Shown here piece after piece: positions 40,712-52,570 of a stretch of 64,000 nucleotides of DNA; position 1 is the stretch's first letter; every line of letters begins with the position of its first letter. The notes beneath the pieces are model-generated. The model was not told the DNA's origin. It saw only the letters and a program-made list of their open reading frames with translations, and ran no database searches. Origin of the DNA: Tubulanus polymorphus (taxonomy: Eukaryota; Nemertea; Palaeonemertea; Tubulaniformes; Tubulanidae). The stretch lies in the NCBI RefSeq assembly GCF_964204645.1, contig NC_134028.1, positions 19,814,153-19,878,152 of the forward strand. The letters run 5' to 3'. The translations under genes were made by a program, and so were the position numbers.

Positions 40712-40805
40712 GGAAATTTCCCGGTCATTGGACACCGTCTGGAACAACTGGGAACTCGTTTCATCTGCCCACCGGTTTCTGGGGGCACTGCAAACTGCGA
40801 ACCGT
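40712..40805 (-). pseudogene. Fragment of hormone-receptor (secretin-type GPCR) exon, D1 copy
   Basis: 'cattggacaccgtctggaac' and the following 'aactgggaact' match the 3' edge of the exon at 58215-58344 and the intron beyond. Only the last ~45 exon bases are present, and its gtaag donor has changed to gtttc. Confidence 0.6.
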
Positions 40806-41013
40806 CAATGAAATCAATACATCACTACATTCATTTATATTGCCGACTAGAATTATCTATTTGCATTTATTAACAAATAATTGACACAAATTTGAATCGT
40901 GTAGAACAAGGAAACCCGAAACCTAGAACTGAATTAGAATTAGAACATAGATCTTCTAGTATGATAGAATGTTGCTCGAATTATCCATCATTTCCGTGGC
41001 ATTTTCTAGTTTT

Positions 41014-41757
41014 CTAGTTTCCCATTTGTTTCAAGCCTGTTCTCGAAGATCTAAAATTTTTTCTTGGATCTTTCACATTGTTTCTTGCGAAATCATTAGT
41101 CAGCGATCTGTCCTTTCTAGAATTGAAGACCCTCGGCGAAAAGTCACCTTGTCGACCTGGTAGGTGCTTGATATCGCGTTTGACGATAGACTTGCAATTC
41201 AATTTGCTCAGTGGTCCCGATATGGCCTTGCCGTAACACTCGAAAGGACGAGATGATGCCTGCCAATCAAACAAACACAATTGAAAATGCTTTTTCTTTG
41301 GTGAACCTTTCAAATACAACACTGATAATCGCTATTATAAGAATACTAAGAGGTTATAAATAATTGCGACTTTTTCCAGTCTTGAATTGCGTAAAAACCC
41401 ACAATATAGATCCAAAACAACAGCTACTATTTTATTCTAACGTTTGGGGTAGGATACTTCAACCCATATTCAGAGATTTGTTTCAGATACCGAGAGTTAT
41501 TTCTGTTAATTCGTCTTTCCATGAGGAATATCAACTGCACATAGGACCAATGAGGTTTGTAGACTTTAGGTTCATAAGTTAAGCTACGATGGATTATTAG
41601 ATCATTATTGACGAAATGCTTCGACGCTTCGACGATTAACAAACGGCGTTTCCTCATCATAGACATATATTTACCTCGCTACATGTACTTTCATATATGG
41701 CATCGGTTGAAACCCAGAAAACCGCCAGAAAAACCACCAAAAACTTATCAATTTCAT
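41014..41757 (-). pseudogene. Small secreted protein gene, copy 1 (frameshift in exon 1)
   Basis: Exon 1 (41757-41675) begins MKLISF like the intact copies, but its T-run is one base short and a further three bases are missing, so the signal peptide frame is lost (..SFWWFFWRFSGF..). Exon 2 (41259-41014) is open: ASSRPFECYGKAISGPLSKL, then NCKSIVKRDIKHLPGRQ, ending TGLKQMGN. The conserved CYGKAISGPLSKL..C core is kept, with more substitutions than the other copies. The TATA box equivalent is degraded ('gtacaaaac'). The T-run change could be a sequencing error, but the other damage supports decay. Confidence 0.65.
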
Positions 41758-42304
41758 GTTGTTTCCGGAAAACTGCAATCAGATCATAGATATAGAGACT
41801 GGTTCCCGGCTAAGCGAGAACAAGAGACTGGTTTCCGACTTTGCCAGAACATGGATATTTTGCGTAAATGATCTTACCTGTATGATGTGTGTTGAGATTT
41901 AACGTGCTGTTGAAGCGACCGACGAATGTTTCATTTTGTCGATTAAATCTTGCGAGTTTTGTACATACATTGGGCTGAATAATATTTAAACAGAAGTTGC
42001 TGAACGGCCTCGGAATTAGCACTTCACTGTACTATAGATTTGATTCCAACTATTTACAGGATCGATTCGATTATTTTTGCCATGTTTAATCTGTGTGATT
42101 TGTTTACAGTCGTTGCTGGAAATTTGAAGTACGATGGAGGTTGTACATTTTTCATCCACACAATGAATAAAATCCTGTAAAAGACTTAATATGAACTGTA
42201 GATTCAAATATTAACCAAACTTCGCCCGGTTCCACAATTCCACAGAAGAGTCGACTTGACGAAAATGAATCCATTTTAACCCTTGAATCAAATTCAACCG
42301 AACT

Positions 42305-42965
42305 TTGTCCAGGACTGTGGAATTAGACCCTAGATAAGCAAGTCCAGAAGTGTTGAACTGGGTCCGAGGCTGCCGAAGTATGCCCAGCACACTGTGGATA
42401 TTGATTCACAACTTTCTGAATAAGTATAGGTCCAGAAGTTTGGAACTGTGTCCACAATTCAAGAAGTAGGACCAGGACTGTGTAACAAGGTCCACACTGT
42501 AGAAGTAGGTCAAAAGTTTGGAACTGTGTCCATAACTGTAGATGTAGGACCCGAATTGAGGAATTAGGTCTACAACTATAGAAGTAGGTCCACATTGTGG
42601 AACTGGTTCTACAACTGTATAAGCAGGTCCAAAACTGTGGAACTGGATCTACAACTGTAGGAGTAGGTCCAGAACTGGGACTGGGTCCACAAGTGAGGTA
42701 GGCCCAGAACTGTGGAACTGGGTTCACAACTGTAAAGGTACGTCCACAGCTGTGGAACTGGGACCACAACTATGGACGTAGGTCTCAGAACAGGGTAACT
42801 TGGTCTACAATATTGCAAGTTCCACAATTGCAACTTGGTCAACAACTGTGGAAATGGACCCAGAACTGTGGAGTGGTATACTGTGGAACTGGATCTAGTT
42901 TTATGGAACTTGGTCAAGGAATGTGGAACTATGTGACTGCAGAATTGGGTCTCAACCTGAAAAAG
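42305..42965 (-). repeat. Minisatellite M1 upstream of copy 1
   Basis: About 18 imperfect ~36-bp units of the type 'ggtccagaactgtggaactg' followed by 'ggtccacaactgtagaagta'. It is oriented as the reverse of M2/M4/M5. Frames across it (repeating V-P-Q-F-W-T) are artefacts. Confidence 0.85.
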
Positions 42966-45004
42966 CTCGAAGTTTTGAATCAAAAAGCTATTCGATATTG
43001 TGCATTTTCTGTATTCGCAGTTAAATCGACGAGAACTTGCTCAATTTGGTGAAAAAACTAATTACGCCAATTGTTGAGACAACTGGTGTTGAGACAAAAT
43101 TATATTTTAATAACGCTGATATTTGAGTTCACACAGTTCACTTGTCCCTAACGCTAACGCAGTGTATATCCCATGAACAAACAAACGGCCATTCAGACTA
43201 AACGACACGTTGTATTGCAAGATCATATCGTTAATCTTTTCATTCTTTTCATTCGAACAAAATGTTTTCGTGGGGACGACATTTTTTTCGTTCTAACGAA
43301 ATATTTCTTAATAGGAGGCATTCCGCCTGACCCCTGACTCCATGGAGGGGGGTCAAACAGATTTTAAAAGAGATCAGTGCCATTTGTTAGTAAAAGACCA
43401 ATTCCGTGACTACCTAATATCCATTAATCCTCCTAACATATGTTACTAACCCTTTATGTATAGAAAGTAGCCGAATAATTGTATGATTCTCATTTCGTCA
43501 TATAAGTTGATTATAACAGAATGTTACCTGAACCCAGCATCAACTACTAGTGGGTCGATTACGAATAGTATTAAGTTTAACACCCCAACCAGGAATCCCC
43601 CTCGAAAATCACATGACCATAGCCCTTAACGTTCATACATGTATCATTCGAGTCAAAAATTGTAGCATTCCTCATTGTAAGAATAAAAATCCCCCCGCCT
43701 ACTGGAGTAAGGGGGTTGGCAATCTCCATGAGTTGCCTGGGGGTTGTTATTCTGGGGCAATTCGAAGGTGAGGTGTTATTTTTGGGGATCATTTGCGAAG
43801 GGTTATTGTCTGAAGGGTAATTTTTCGAGGGCTTTTTAGAAGGCTTGGGGGTAAGAACACTTGAGTTGGGGCTAATATTGCTTTGAGCGTTATGTTAGGA
43901 TTTGAATAAGTTCTACTAATTCGCTAATCACACGTCACATGATTATATCTATAGTCACGAGCTTCCCGCTATCCGTGCAACGTGGAGTGTCTGTGCCTTA
44001 ATTAGGAGTGCGAGTAATGGGCAAGACACCCCAAACCTCTTTTTCTGATCCTAACCCACAGTGTTTAGTTAGAAACACAGTGTTTAGTTTTTTACAATAT
44101 TTTCCACCATGTCACACATTTTCGTTTCCACGAAAAAATTATTTAGTTTCTACGTCGCAAAACATTTCGATCGGACGAAAATTAAAAAAAAAAACCACAA
44201 CCAAACCCGACATAAACCGCAATCTTTAAAATCAACTTCATTTCACCTTGAAAAATTGCATTATAAAATCACCTTTCCGCATTTTTAAAAACAAATTTTG
44301 TGATTCAGAAAATATAGACTATTTTTACTGATCGAGCGCAATCAGGAACAAGGTCGAATTCTACACCAGCTCTCGGGGTCATAGCATAATCGAAAACAAT
44401 GTGTAATAAGTGCGGCCTTGCAATACAAATTGTCTGAATGGTCGTGTGTTTGATGATACTCTGTCTGTTCGGGCTAGGGACAAGTTATTATTATTTTTTT
44501 CATTTTTATTATTCTTTATTTTGTGAACTGTGAAAATTCAAATTTCAGCGTCAAACATTATTTTGTCTCAACACCGTCCGAGGCGTAGTCAGACGGTACC
44601 CCTAGACTGCCCTAAAGTTTCAAACTCATTAGAATTTCTCAAGTTAACAATTTTTATCATGCAGATTCTTTTTGGCAAATTCAAAATGTGGTAGAAACTT
44701 CTACATCTATCTTGGATGTTTCCTAAAGAGGGTATCTGATCAAAGCTATCATCTACGAATAATCAATAGTCGGTTTGAATAGAACCTAACTCGTGATCAA
44801 TACAATCAATGATTTTATTGATATTTACTATAATTGTTAAAACGTTTGGCGTAATTAGATTTTTTCGCCGATTTTCCCCAAATTGAATTGAACAAGTTCT
44901 CGTCAATTTCAACTGCAAATACAGAAAACACACGATATAGAATAGATTCTTATGTCAAAACTTCGAACTTTTCCTACGAACCAATCCCGCACTCTTTCAC
45001 AGTT

Positions 45005-45500
45005 TTCAGTTCGACACTCCTGGGCCAAGTTCCATAAAACTAGATCCATTTCCACAGTTTTGGATCAATTTCCACAGTTTTGGACCAAGTTCTGAAAACT
45101 TTCTTAATACAGTTGTCCCGGTTCCACTGTATTGTTGTAGACCTAATTTTTGGATCGAGTTCCACTGGAATGCACCTTCCTTACTTGTCGACCCAGTTCC
45201 GTACTGGGCGCATTCTACGGTTTTGGATCCAGTTCCACAGTTTTGGACATGTTTCTACAGTTGTAGAGCAAGTTCCACAATTGTGGACTACTTTCTACAG
45301 TTTTAGACGCAGTTCCATTGTTCTGTACCTACTTTTACAGTTGTGGGCCAAATTTCACACTTCATGACCTACTTCTACAGTTGTTGATCCAGATCCACCG
45401 TATTTTGGACCTACTTTTTGCTACACTTTTTCACACTTCAGGACTTGCTTACTTAGTATCCAGTTCCACAGTCCTGGACAAAGTCCTAAAGTTTGGTTTT
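45005..45500 (+). repeat. Minisatellite M2 upstream of copy 2
   Basis: Imperfect ~36-bp units 'ttctacagttgtggaccaag'-type. Same family as M1 in opposite orientation. Confidence 0.85.
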
Positions 45501-46026
45501 ATTTGAGTCAAGAGTTGAAATTCATTTCAAGTTCATTTTCAATAATTTGACTCTGCTGTGGAAATATGGAACTGTGGAACCGGGTGCCAATTAATTAATA
45601 TTTGAATATACAGTTCATAATGTAGCCTTTTACAAGATTTTATTCATGTGTGGATGAAAAATGTAAAACCTCCATCGTCCTTCAAATTAATTTCCAGCAA
45701 TATACAGTAGAAAAACAGATGCAGACAGATTAAACAAAGCAAAAATAATCAAATCTATCCTGTAAATAGTTGGTATTAAATCTACTGAGTGGGATGTTTA
45801 ATGTGAAACCGTTCAGCAACTTCTGATCAAATATTATTCATCCCAAAATATGTATAAAACTGGCAGAATTCAATCGACAAAATGAGACATTCGTCAGTCG
45901 CTTCAACGCCACATTAAATCTCAACACACATTATACAGGTAAGATCATTTGTAATATCTGTATTTCTGACACAGCCGGGAACCAGTCTCTATTTCTATGA
46001 TCTGATTGCAGTTTTTCAGGGACAAC

Positions 46027-46650
46027 ATGAAATTGATCAGTTTTTTTTGTGGTTTTTCTGGCGGTTTTCTGGGTATCAACCGATGCCATTGCTGATGGAA
46101 GTACATGTAGCAAGGTAAAATATCTGCCTATAAAGAGAAAACGCTGTATCGTCAAAGCGTTTCACCAATCGAATGTAATATGTAGAGTTAATCCATCGCA
46201 GCTACACTCATGAACCTAAAGTCTACCAACCTTCTTGGTTCAACGTGCAGTTGATATTCTTCATGGAAAGACGAATTAACGGAAATACCTCTCAGTATTT
46301 GAAACAAATCTCTGAAGATTGGTTGAGGTATTCCACCCGAAACGTTAGAATGAAATAATAACTGTTGTTTAAGATCTATATTGTGGGTTTTTACGCAATT
46401 GTATTCAAGACTGGAAATAGTACCAATTATTTATAACCTCTTTGTATTCTTATGATCATGATTTTCACTGTTGTATCTTAAGGGTTTACCAAGAAAAAGC
46501 ATTTTCGATTGCGTTTGTTTTTATTTGCAGGTATCATCTCGTGCTGTCGAGTTTTATGGCAAGGCCATATCGGAACCACTGAGCAAATTAGATTGCGAAA
46601 GTATCGTCAACAGCAAGATCTTGGACGATCTTAAGTCAACGGATCTACTA
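46027..46650 (+). pseudogene. Small secreted protein gene, copy 2 (frameshifted, 3' half lost)
   Basis: Exon 1 (46027-46114) is 88 nt rather than 87, with a longer T-run, so the signal-peptide frame is broken. Exon 2 starts at 46531 (VSSRAVEFYGKAISEPLSKL, then DCESIVNSKILDDLKSTDLL) and at 46650 runs straight into an unrelated repeat, losing the last ~45 residues. A TATA box ('gtataaaactgg', near 45850) and the leader donor ('tacaggtaagatca') are intact, so it may still be transcribed. Confidence 0.75.
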
Positions 46651-46800
46651 GTGCAGTGCGGAAACGCCAGGGGGAGACACAAGTGCCAACTTGACATGTT
46701 CAATGAGAAAGCTTATACCTGCAACAGTGACCGGTGTGCGCGCGTGTCTTCCAGCTATCGATCACAACGCTGTCTGGCTGTCCGGCAACACGAACGCCAT
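46651..46800 (+). repeat. Dispersed repeat R2 fused to copy 2
   Basis: 'cgccagggggagacacaagt' and the next ~120 bases recur at 58370-58510 (plus) and, diverged, at 54545-54680 (minus). It extends the copy 2 frame by ~80 codons, but that tail is repeat-derived. Confidence 0.7.
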
Positions 46801-47036
46801 TTTTCACTTTATTGTTCGCAGGGAATTTGTTATAATTTTATGTTCTATTCAGCCGCAACCATGTATATGATTATTTACTGAATAAATTTTGAATTGAATT
46901 GAATTGAAAATTGTGTTGTCATAAGTTGAAGATTCTTAATGCCGTCCTGGTCCAACTGATTATGTAATCATCGGCTGGATGATCCATCGAAATTTAGAGA
47001 ATGAAATTTAAGTAAGTAAATATCAAACAGCTATAT

Positions 47037-48005
47037 CTGCCCAGGTTGGAATAAATTCTGTAGACTTATCCCCGGGTTCCATTCAGCTAGCTGAACTTGT
47101 CCAGGTGTTGTCCAATTGGATGACAATTAATAAATTAAAAGCTAACGGCGATAAAACCGAATTCGTAATACTTGGTTCACCATATGCCAAAAGCCTTTTA
47201 CCCAGTGATTTATATATTACTATTGATGGTATTGAAATCCATCCATCAACTTATGTTAAGAATCAAGGTGTAATTTTGGATGAACATTTGTCTTTATCAA
47301 AGCATGTTAACAATATTTGTCGCACTGCTAACTACCATCTGTATTGCATAGGTAAAATACGAAGTCTGTTAGACGATGCAGCGTGCAAAGCAGCCGTTGT
47401 TTCTTTGGTGATTAGCAGGCTTGATTATGCCAATTCGCTGCTTGTGGGCTCAATGCCACTTTGATCAAGCGCCTTCAGCTCGTTCAGAACAATGCCGCTC
47501 GCCTTATCACCAAGAAAAAGAAGAGTGAGCATATAACACCTGTCCTACAGTCTTTACATTGGCTGCCGATCTCGGTGCGGATTGAATATAAGATTCTCTT
47601 TATGGTGGGTATACAAATGTTTACATGGACTAGCACCTGAGTACCTGAAATCCTTTCTGTCTCAATATAATCCGACCCGGTCTCTGCGTTCCAGCCACGA
47701 TAAAACAATTCTAGTCACACCAATTCCACGTATTTCGTACGGCAGTCGATCTTTTAAATGTATTTGTCCGATCCTCTGGAACAAACTTCCAATATCTCTG
47801 AGAGAAAGTGCGTGCGTTGATATTTTTTAACGTAATCTTAAGACATACCTTTTTAGCCAAACCTACTCTTAAAACCTACTATGTATTGTTTTATAATGCA
47901 TGTGTAATTTTAACAATTTTCTGTATTGTGTTTTATATTGTAAAGCGCAGCGATTATTTCTTAGATCTGCGCTTTAAAAGAAAACATATTATTATATTAT
48001 TATTC
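47037..48005 (+). mobile_element. 5'-truncated CR1/L2-like LINE (3' end of reverse transcriptase ORF)
   Basis: Broken frames read LSNWMTINKLKANGDKTEFV, VKNQGVILDEHLSLSKHVNN, VISRLDYANSLLVG, GLAPEYLKSFLSQYNPTRSL, SYGSRSFKCICPILWNKLP and NLKTYLF. This is the standard C-terminal order of CR1/L2/Jockey-type RT (NKLKLN..KTE, SRLDY.NSLL, P.YL, R.LRSS, G.R.F....LWN.LP, K..LKT.LF). Frameshifts and stops make it inactive. The 3' end has a 'gcgcagcg...ctgcgcttt' stem and an ATT-rich tail. Confidence 0.88.
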
Positions 48006-48084
48006 ACAATCTCCCGTTTGCGTTAATTGGCATGCAAGATCGTCCCACTACTAACTCCCTTACCCGTAATGTTAACCTTGAAAA

Positions 48085-48195
48085 AACCTGTCCCGTGCAT
48101 TGGACACCGTCTGGAGACACCGGGAACTCGTTTCATCTGCTCACCGGTTTCCGGGGGAACTGCAAACTGCGATCGAACCGACAATGAAATCAATA
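48085..48195 (-). pseudogene. Fragment of hormone-receptor exon, D3 copy
   Basis: 'cccgtgcattggacaccgtc' with 'gggaactcgtttcatctgct' matches 58215-58260 and the following intron. Same truncation point as the D1 copy. Confidence 0.6.
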
Positions 48196-48369
48196 CATCA
48201 TAACATTCATTTTATGCCGACTAAGAACTATTTACTTGCATTTTCAAACATTGACATAAATTTTAATCGTATAGAACAAGGAAACCCGGAATCTATAGAA
48301 TTAGAACATACATCTTCTAGTATAAATGCGATGTTGCTCGAATTATCGATCATTTATGCATGGAATTTT

Positions 48370-49701
48370 CTAGTTTTCTAGTTTTTTCAATGCTTCTTTC
48401 AAAGTTTTCAAATTGTTTCTGATGACGTTGACATTGTTTCGTACGTAAGCGAAAATCTTCGATTTGCCTTGTTTTGACTTGAAGACTTTCGCCAAAACGC
48501 TAGGTAGTTGTGAACCTTGTAACTTTAGATCGTCCAAGATCTTGCTGTTAACGATGGTATCGCAATCTAATTTGCTCAGTGGTCCCGATATGGCCTTGCC
48601 GTAATGTTCGACAGCAAGAGATGCTACCTATATAATTAAAATGTAATTGAAAATGGTTTTTCCTGCTGAACCCCTAAATTACAACATTGATGTCACGATT
48701 ATCAGGAGGTTATACTAAGAGGTTATAAATAGTTGAGACTATTTCCAGTCCTGCGTAAAAACCCACAATATAGATCTTAAACAACAGTTGTTATTTCATT
48801 CTAACGTTTCGGGTGGAATACTTCCACTCATCTTCAGAGATTTGTTTCAAATACTGAGAGGTATTTCCGTTAATTAATCTTCTTTCCCTAAGTAATATCA
48901 ACTGCACGTAGGATCAAGGAGATTTGTAGACTTTAGGTTCAGGAGTGTAGCTGCGATGGATTAACACACGTGATATGACTAACAGATATTTACTTTGCGA
49001 CATGTACTTTCATCAATGGCATCGGTTGAAGCCCAGAGAACGGCCGGAAAAACCACAAAAAACTTATCAATTTCATGTTGTATCCGAAAAACTGCAATCA
49101 GATCATAGAACTGGAGACTGGTTCCCGGCAGTCAGAACTACCGATATTAGAATTGATCTTACCTGTATAATGTGTGTTGAGATTTAACGTGCTGTTGAAG
49201 CGACTGACGAATGTCTCATTTTGTCGATTGAATTTTGCCAGTTTTATATATTTCGGGCTGAATAATATTTGATCAGAAGTTGCTGAATTAATTCCAAACT
49301 ATTTACAACATTGATGTCACGATTATCAGGAGGTTATACTAAGAGGTTATAAATAGTTGAGACTATTTCCAGTCCTGCGTAAAAACCCACAATATAGATC
49401 TTAAACAACAGTTGTTATTTCATTCTAACGTTTCGGGTGGAATACTTCCACTCATCTTCAGAGATTTGTTTCAAATACTGAGAGGTATTTCCGTTAATTA
49501 ATCTTCTTTCCCTAAGTAATATCAACTGCACGTAGGATCAAGGAGATTTGTAGACTTTAGGTTCAGGAGTGTAGCTGCGATGGATTAACACACGTGATAT
49601 GACTAACAGATATTTACTTTGCGACATGTACTTTCATCAATGGCATCGGTCGAAGCCCAGAGAACGGCCGGAAAAACCACAAAAAAACTTATCAATTTCA
49701 T
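48370..49701 (-). CDS. Small secreted protein gene, copy 3 (intact), 113 aa
   Basis: Exon 1 (49701-49618) encodes MKLISFFVVFPAVLWASTDA followed by IDESTCRK and ends in phase 0. Exon 2 (48627-48370) encodes VASLAVEHYGKAISGPLSKL, DCDTIVNSKILDDLKLQGSQ, LPSVLAKVFKSKQGKSKI and ends LKTLKEALKKLEN-stop. Hydrophobic signal peptide, two Cys in the mature part (STC and LDC), basic helical C-terminus, no known domain. A 'tatataaaact' TATA box and the 'tacaggtaagatc' leader donor are conserved upstream. A recent ~620-bp tandem duplication has given it a second, frameshifted exon 1 (49076-48994). The family is unrecognised; about 60% of exon 2 positions match copy 4. Confidence 0.75.
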
Positions 49702-49923
49702 GTTGTATCCGAAAAACTGCAATCAGATCATAGAACTGGAGACTGGTTCCCGGCAGTCAGAACTACCGATATTAGAATTGATCTTACCTGTATAATGTGT
49801 GTTGAGATTTAACGTGCTGTTGAAGCGACTGACGAATGTCTCATTTTGTCGATTGAATTTTGCCAGTTTTATATATTTCGGGCTGAATAATATTTGATCA
49901 GAAGTTGCTGAATTAATTCCAAA
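48684..49923 (-). repeat. ~620-bp tandem duplication covering leader and exon 1 of copy 3
   Basis: 48684-49303 and 49304-49923 are almost identical (differences include one A in a run and ttgaag/tcgaag). Both start 'acattgatgtcacgattatc' and reach 'attccaaactatttaca'. The distal exon 1 keeps the reading frame; the proximal one lacks one base. Confidence 0.9.
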
Positions 49924-50184
49924 CTATTTACAGGATCGATTCGATTATTTTTGCTTTGTTTAATCTGTCTGGCCCTGTTTTTCTACTGTATATTGCTGGA
50001 AATTTGAAGGACGATGGAGGTTCGACATATTTTTTATGCACACATGAATTGATTATTGTAAAAGACTAGATTAAAACTTTAGATTCAAATATCATACGAA
50101 CTACTTCCGGTTCTACAGTTCCACAATTTCACAGAGAGGCAACTTATTGAAAATGAACTCATTTTCAAACTCTTGAGTCAAATT

Positions 50185-50720
50185 CAACCGAACTTAGGAA
50201 CTTTGTCCAGGACTGTGGCGCTGGATCCCAAATAAGCAAAATCCAGAAGTGTGGAGTCATGACCGCAACTGTAGGGGTAGGTCCACAACTGTGGAACTTG
50301 GCCAACAACTGTAGAAACGGGTCCAGAAGTGTGGAACTGGGTCTTAAACTGTAGAAGTAGATCCAGAACTGTGGAACAGGGTCCACAACTGAAGAAGCGG
50401 GTCCAGAACTATATAACCGTTCCACAATGGTTGAAATGCGTCCAGCTGGAACTGGATCCACAACTGTAGAAGTAGAACCATAATTGTGGAACTGGGACCA
50501 AGCTGTAGACGTATCTCCATTACCGTGGAACTGGATCCAAAACGGTAGAAATAGATTCAGAACTGCGTAGCTGGGTCTACAACTGGAGGGTCCATGCAGA
50601 ACTGAAGAATTGGGTCCACACGTGGAAATAGATCCAGAACTGTGGAACAGAATCTCGTTTTATGGAACTTGGTCCAGGAGTGTGGAACTCATGGGCAAAA
50701 CTGCAGAATTTGGTCTCAAC
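50185..50720 (-). repeat. Minisatellite M3 upstream of copy 3
   Basis: Units of 'ccagaactgtggaactgggt' and 'ccacaactgtagaagtag', same orientation as M1. Confidence 0.85.
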
Positions 50721-51229
50721 CTGAAAAAAGGACGTTTTGACTTACATATTCTGTGTTTTTTCTGTATTTGCAATAAATCGACGAGAACTTGTTTAGTTTG
50801 GGGAGAATGGGCGAAAATAACGCATTACGTCGATTGTTTTAACGCAGTGAATATCAATAAAATCATTGATTGCATTGATCACCAGTTAGATTCTATTTAA
50901 ACCGACCAGTAATTATTTTGTTTTAATTAGATAACAATGGTCGGTTTTATCAGATCACCTCCATGGCAAATACTCCAAGTCATGTCTTGAAGTTTCTGCC
51001 ACGGTTTGAATTCATGCCGACAAATCTGTATGCTCATGAATTGTAAACCTGAGGAAATTTAATGAATTTAAATGGATGAAGTCTAGGGGTACCGTCTGAA
51101 TAAGCCCCGGACGGTGTTCAGACAAAATGATGTTTTAACACTGGTATTTATTGTCAAAATAAGTTCATTTTTAATCTTTGAACTGAATTTTTAGACTCCC
51201 TAATCCATATATTATCACAGCGCCCATCA

Positions 51230-52170
51230 AATATGCAAAACTTTCATTCTTCAAATTGAACGACTTCTCGTCGATTTATTTCTACAGTTGTGGATCCAGT
51301 TACACAATTTTGGACCTGCTTCTACAGTTGTCGATCCAGTCATACAGTGTTGGACCTATTCGACAGTTGTGGATCCAATTCCACACTTCTGGACCCACTT
51401 CTATGGACCCAGTTCCACACTTCTGGACATACTTCTACGGTCCACAGTAATCTGGACCTTCTTCGACACGATTACCCAGTTCCACACTGTCTTCTAAACC
51501 TACTTCTGCAGTTGTGGGCCCAGTTTCACAGTTGTGAACCTACTTCATAGTTGTGGACCCAGGTCCACATTTCTAGGCCTACTTCGACAGTGTTGTGGAT
51601 CTGGTATGGTTTCTAAATGTTAACCAGTGTTGCGGTCGTGTCATTTCTCCAGTATCGGGTTTCTGTTAAAATCTTCTTACTGTTATTGTTTTATACGTGT
51701 GACGCAAGCATCAACGCAGGTTGTCTGATAATAGCAACACTGGCCATGAAATTCAGTTTCCGTACATTACTTGTTGCTATAGTTTAACAACTGAAATAAC
51801 TGAAGCTCAATAATATTCCTGAAAGCCCATAAATATAATTCATGAAAGCCGCATAATAGATCCAGTTCTGGACCTACTTCTACAGTTTTTGACCAAGTTC
51901 CACACTTCTAGACTTGTTTCTAGGATCCATTTACACTGTCCTGGACAAAGTACCTAAGTTCAGTTGAATTTGACTCAAGAGTTAAAATGAGTTTATCTTT
52001 TATGAGTTTAGTTAAAATGAGTTTATTTACAATAATAAGTTGACTCTTTCGTGGAATTGTCGATTGAAATGTAAAACCTCCATCGTCCTTCAAATTTCCA
52101 GCAATATACAGTAGAAAAACAGATGCAGACAGATTAAACAAAGCAGAAATAATCGAATCTCGATAGACTC
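51230..52170 (+). repeat. Segmental duplication unit D5 (truncated; no coding exons)
   Basis: Minisatellite M4 (51275-51600, more units at 51855-51950) is followed by the block 'cctccatcgtccttcaaatt' with 'agcaatatacagtagaaaaa'. That block precedes the leader in the other units. Homology stops near 52165, before the TATA box, so this is an upstream remnant of a fifth gene copy. An unrelated ~240-bp piece interrupts the minisatellite. Confidence 0.7.
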
Positions 52171-52439
52171 TCGAAGATAACTGTATGAATTTTTCGGAAA
52201 AATAAATCAAATATGATTGATAAACTTGTCTTCCTCATAGGACCACGCGCTGTTCTAGTCAGGTTCTCTACTCTCTAAACAGCCCCTTGGACACCATGTT
52301 CCCGTATCGACCATTCCCATCCGTCCCTACTTTCAAGGGCAGTCCCGTGGACACAATGCTCCTATGTCTCGAACTTTCACGTCTCTACTCGTAGACGGAA
52401 TCCAGTTATTTTTGGTTCAAAGTTTCAAAGACGCTTCAA

Positions 52440-52570
52440 TGTAATGTCTTGATATTTGTGTTGCACGTGTATCTAGTCAGACTCCGGCCACCTCATTGTC
52501 TGTATCCTATTTTGTTATTTTTCATTTGTACATATTGATGGTGACAAATAAACTACTATACTATACTATC
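52440..52570 (+). repeat. 3' tail of a retroelement
   Basis: 'gacaaataaactactatact' followed by ATACT repeats looks like a LINE or SINE 3' end with a short tandem tail. No coding remnant was recognised before it. Confidence 0.35.

Larger units (their letters stand above)
40575..43300 (-). repeat. Segmental duplication unit D1 (reverse orientation)
   Basis: Order from left: a block shared with 46912-47036 ('gttgaagattctcaatgccg'); the 3' edge of a hormone-receptor exon (40715-40800); broken small-secreted-protein gene 1; the conserved leader region; the minisatellite (42305-42965); and a distal block shared with 50740-50850 ('aaatcgacgagaacttg'). It forms a head-to-head pair with D2. Confidence 0.75.
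43550..46650 (+). repeat. Segmental duplication unit D2 (forward orientation)
   Basis: 43710-46650 matches 54960-57810 in order: the 'ttggcaatctccatgagttg' block, the 'acaccagctctcggggtcat' block, the minisatellite, the leader, and exons 1-2 of the secreted-protein gene. It has about 90 extra bases near 44490-44600 compared with D4. Confidence 0.8.
46912..51200 (-). repeat. Segmental duplication unit D3 (reverse orientation), split by a LINE
   Basis: Left block (46912-47036) as in D1; then a CR1/L2-like LINE insertion (47037-48005); then the hormone-receptor exon edge (48085-48190), secreted-protein copy 3, minisatellite M3 and the distal block to about 51130 ('ggggtaccgtctga'). It forms a head-to-head pair with D5. 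Confidence 0.75.

Noticed and set aside
42323-42983. Repeating VPQFWTYLYSCR-like frames
   Set aside because: Minisatellite M1. Equivalent frames appear in M2-M5 in shifted phases with stops.
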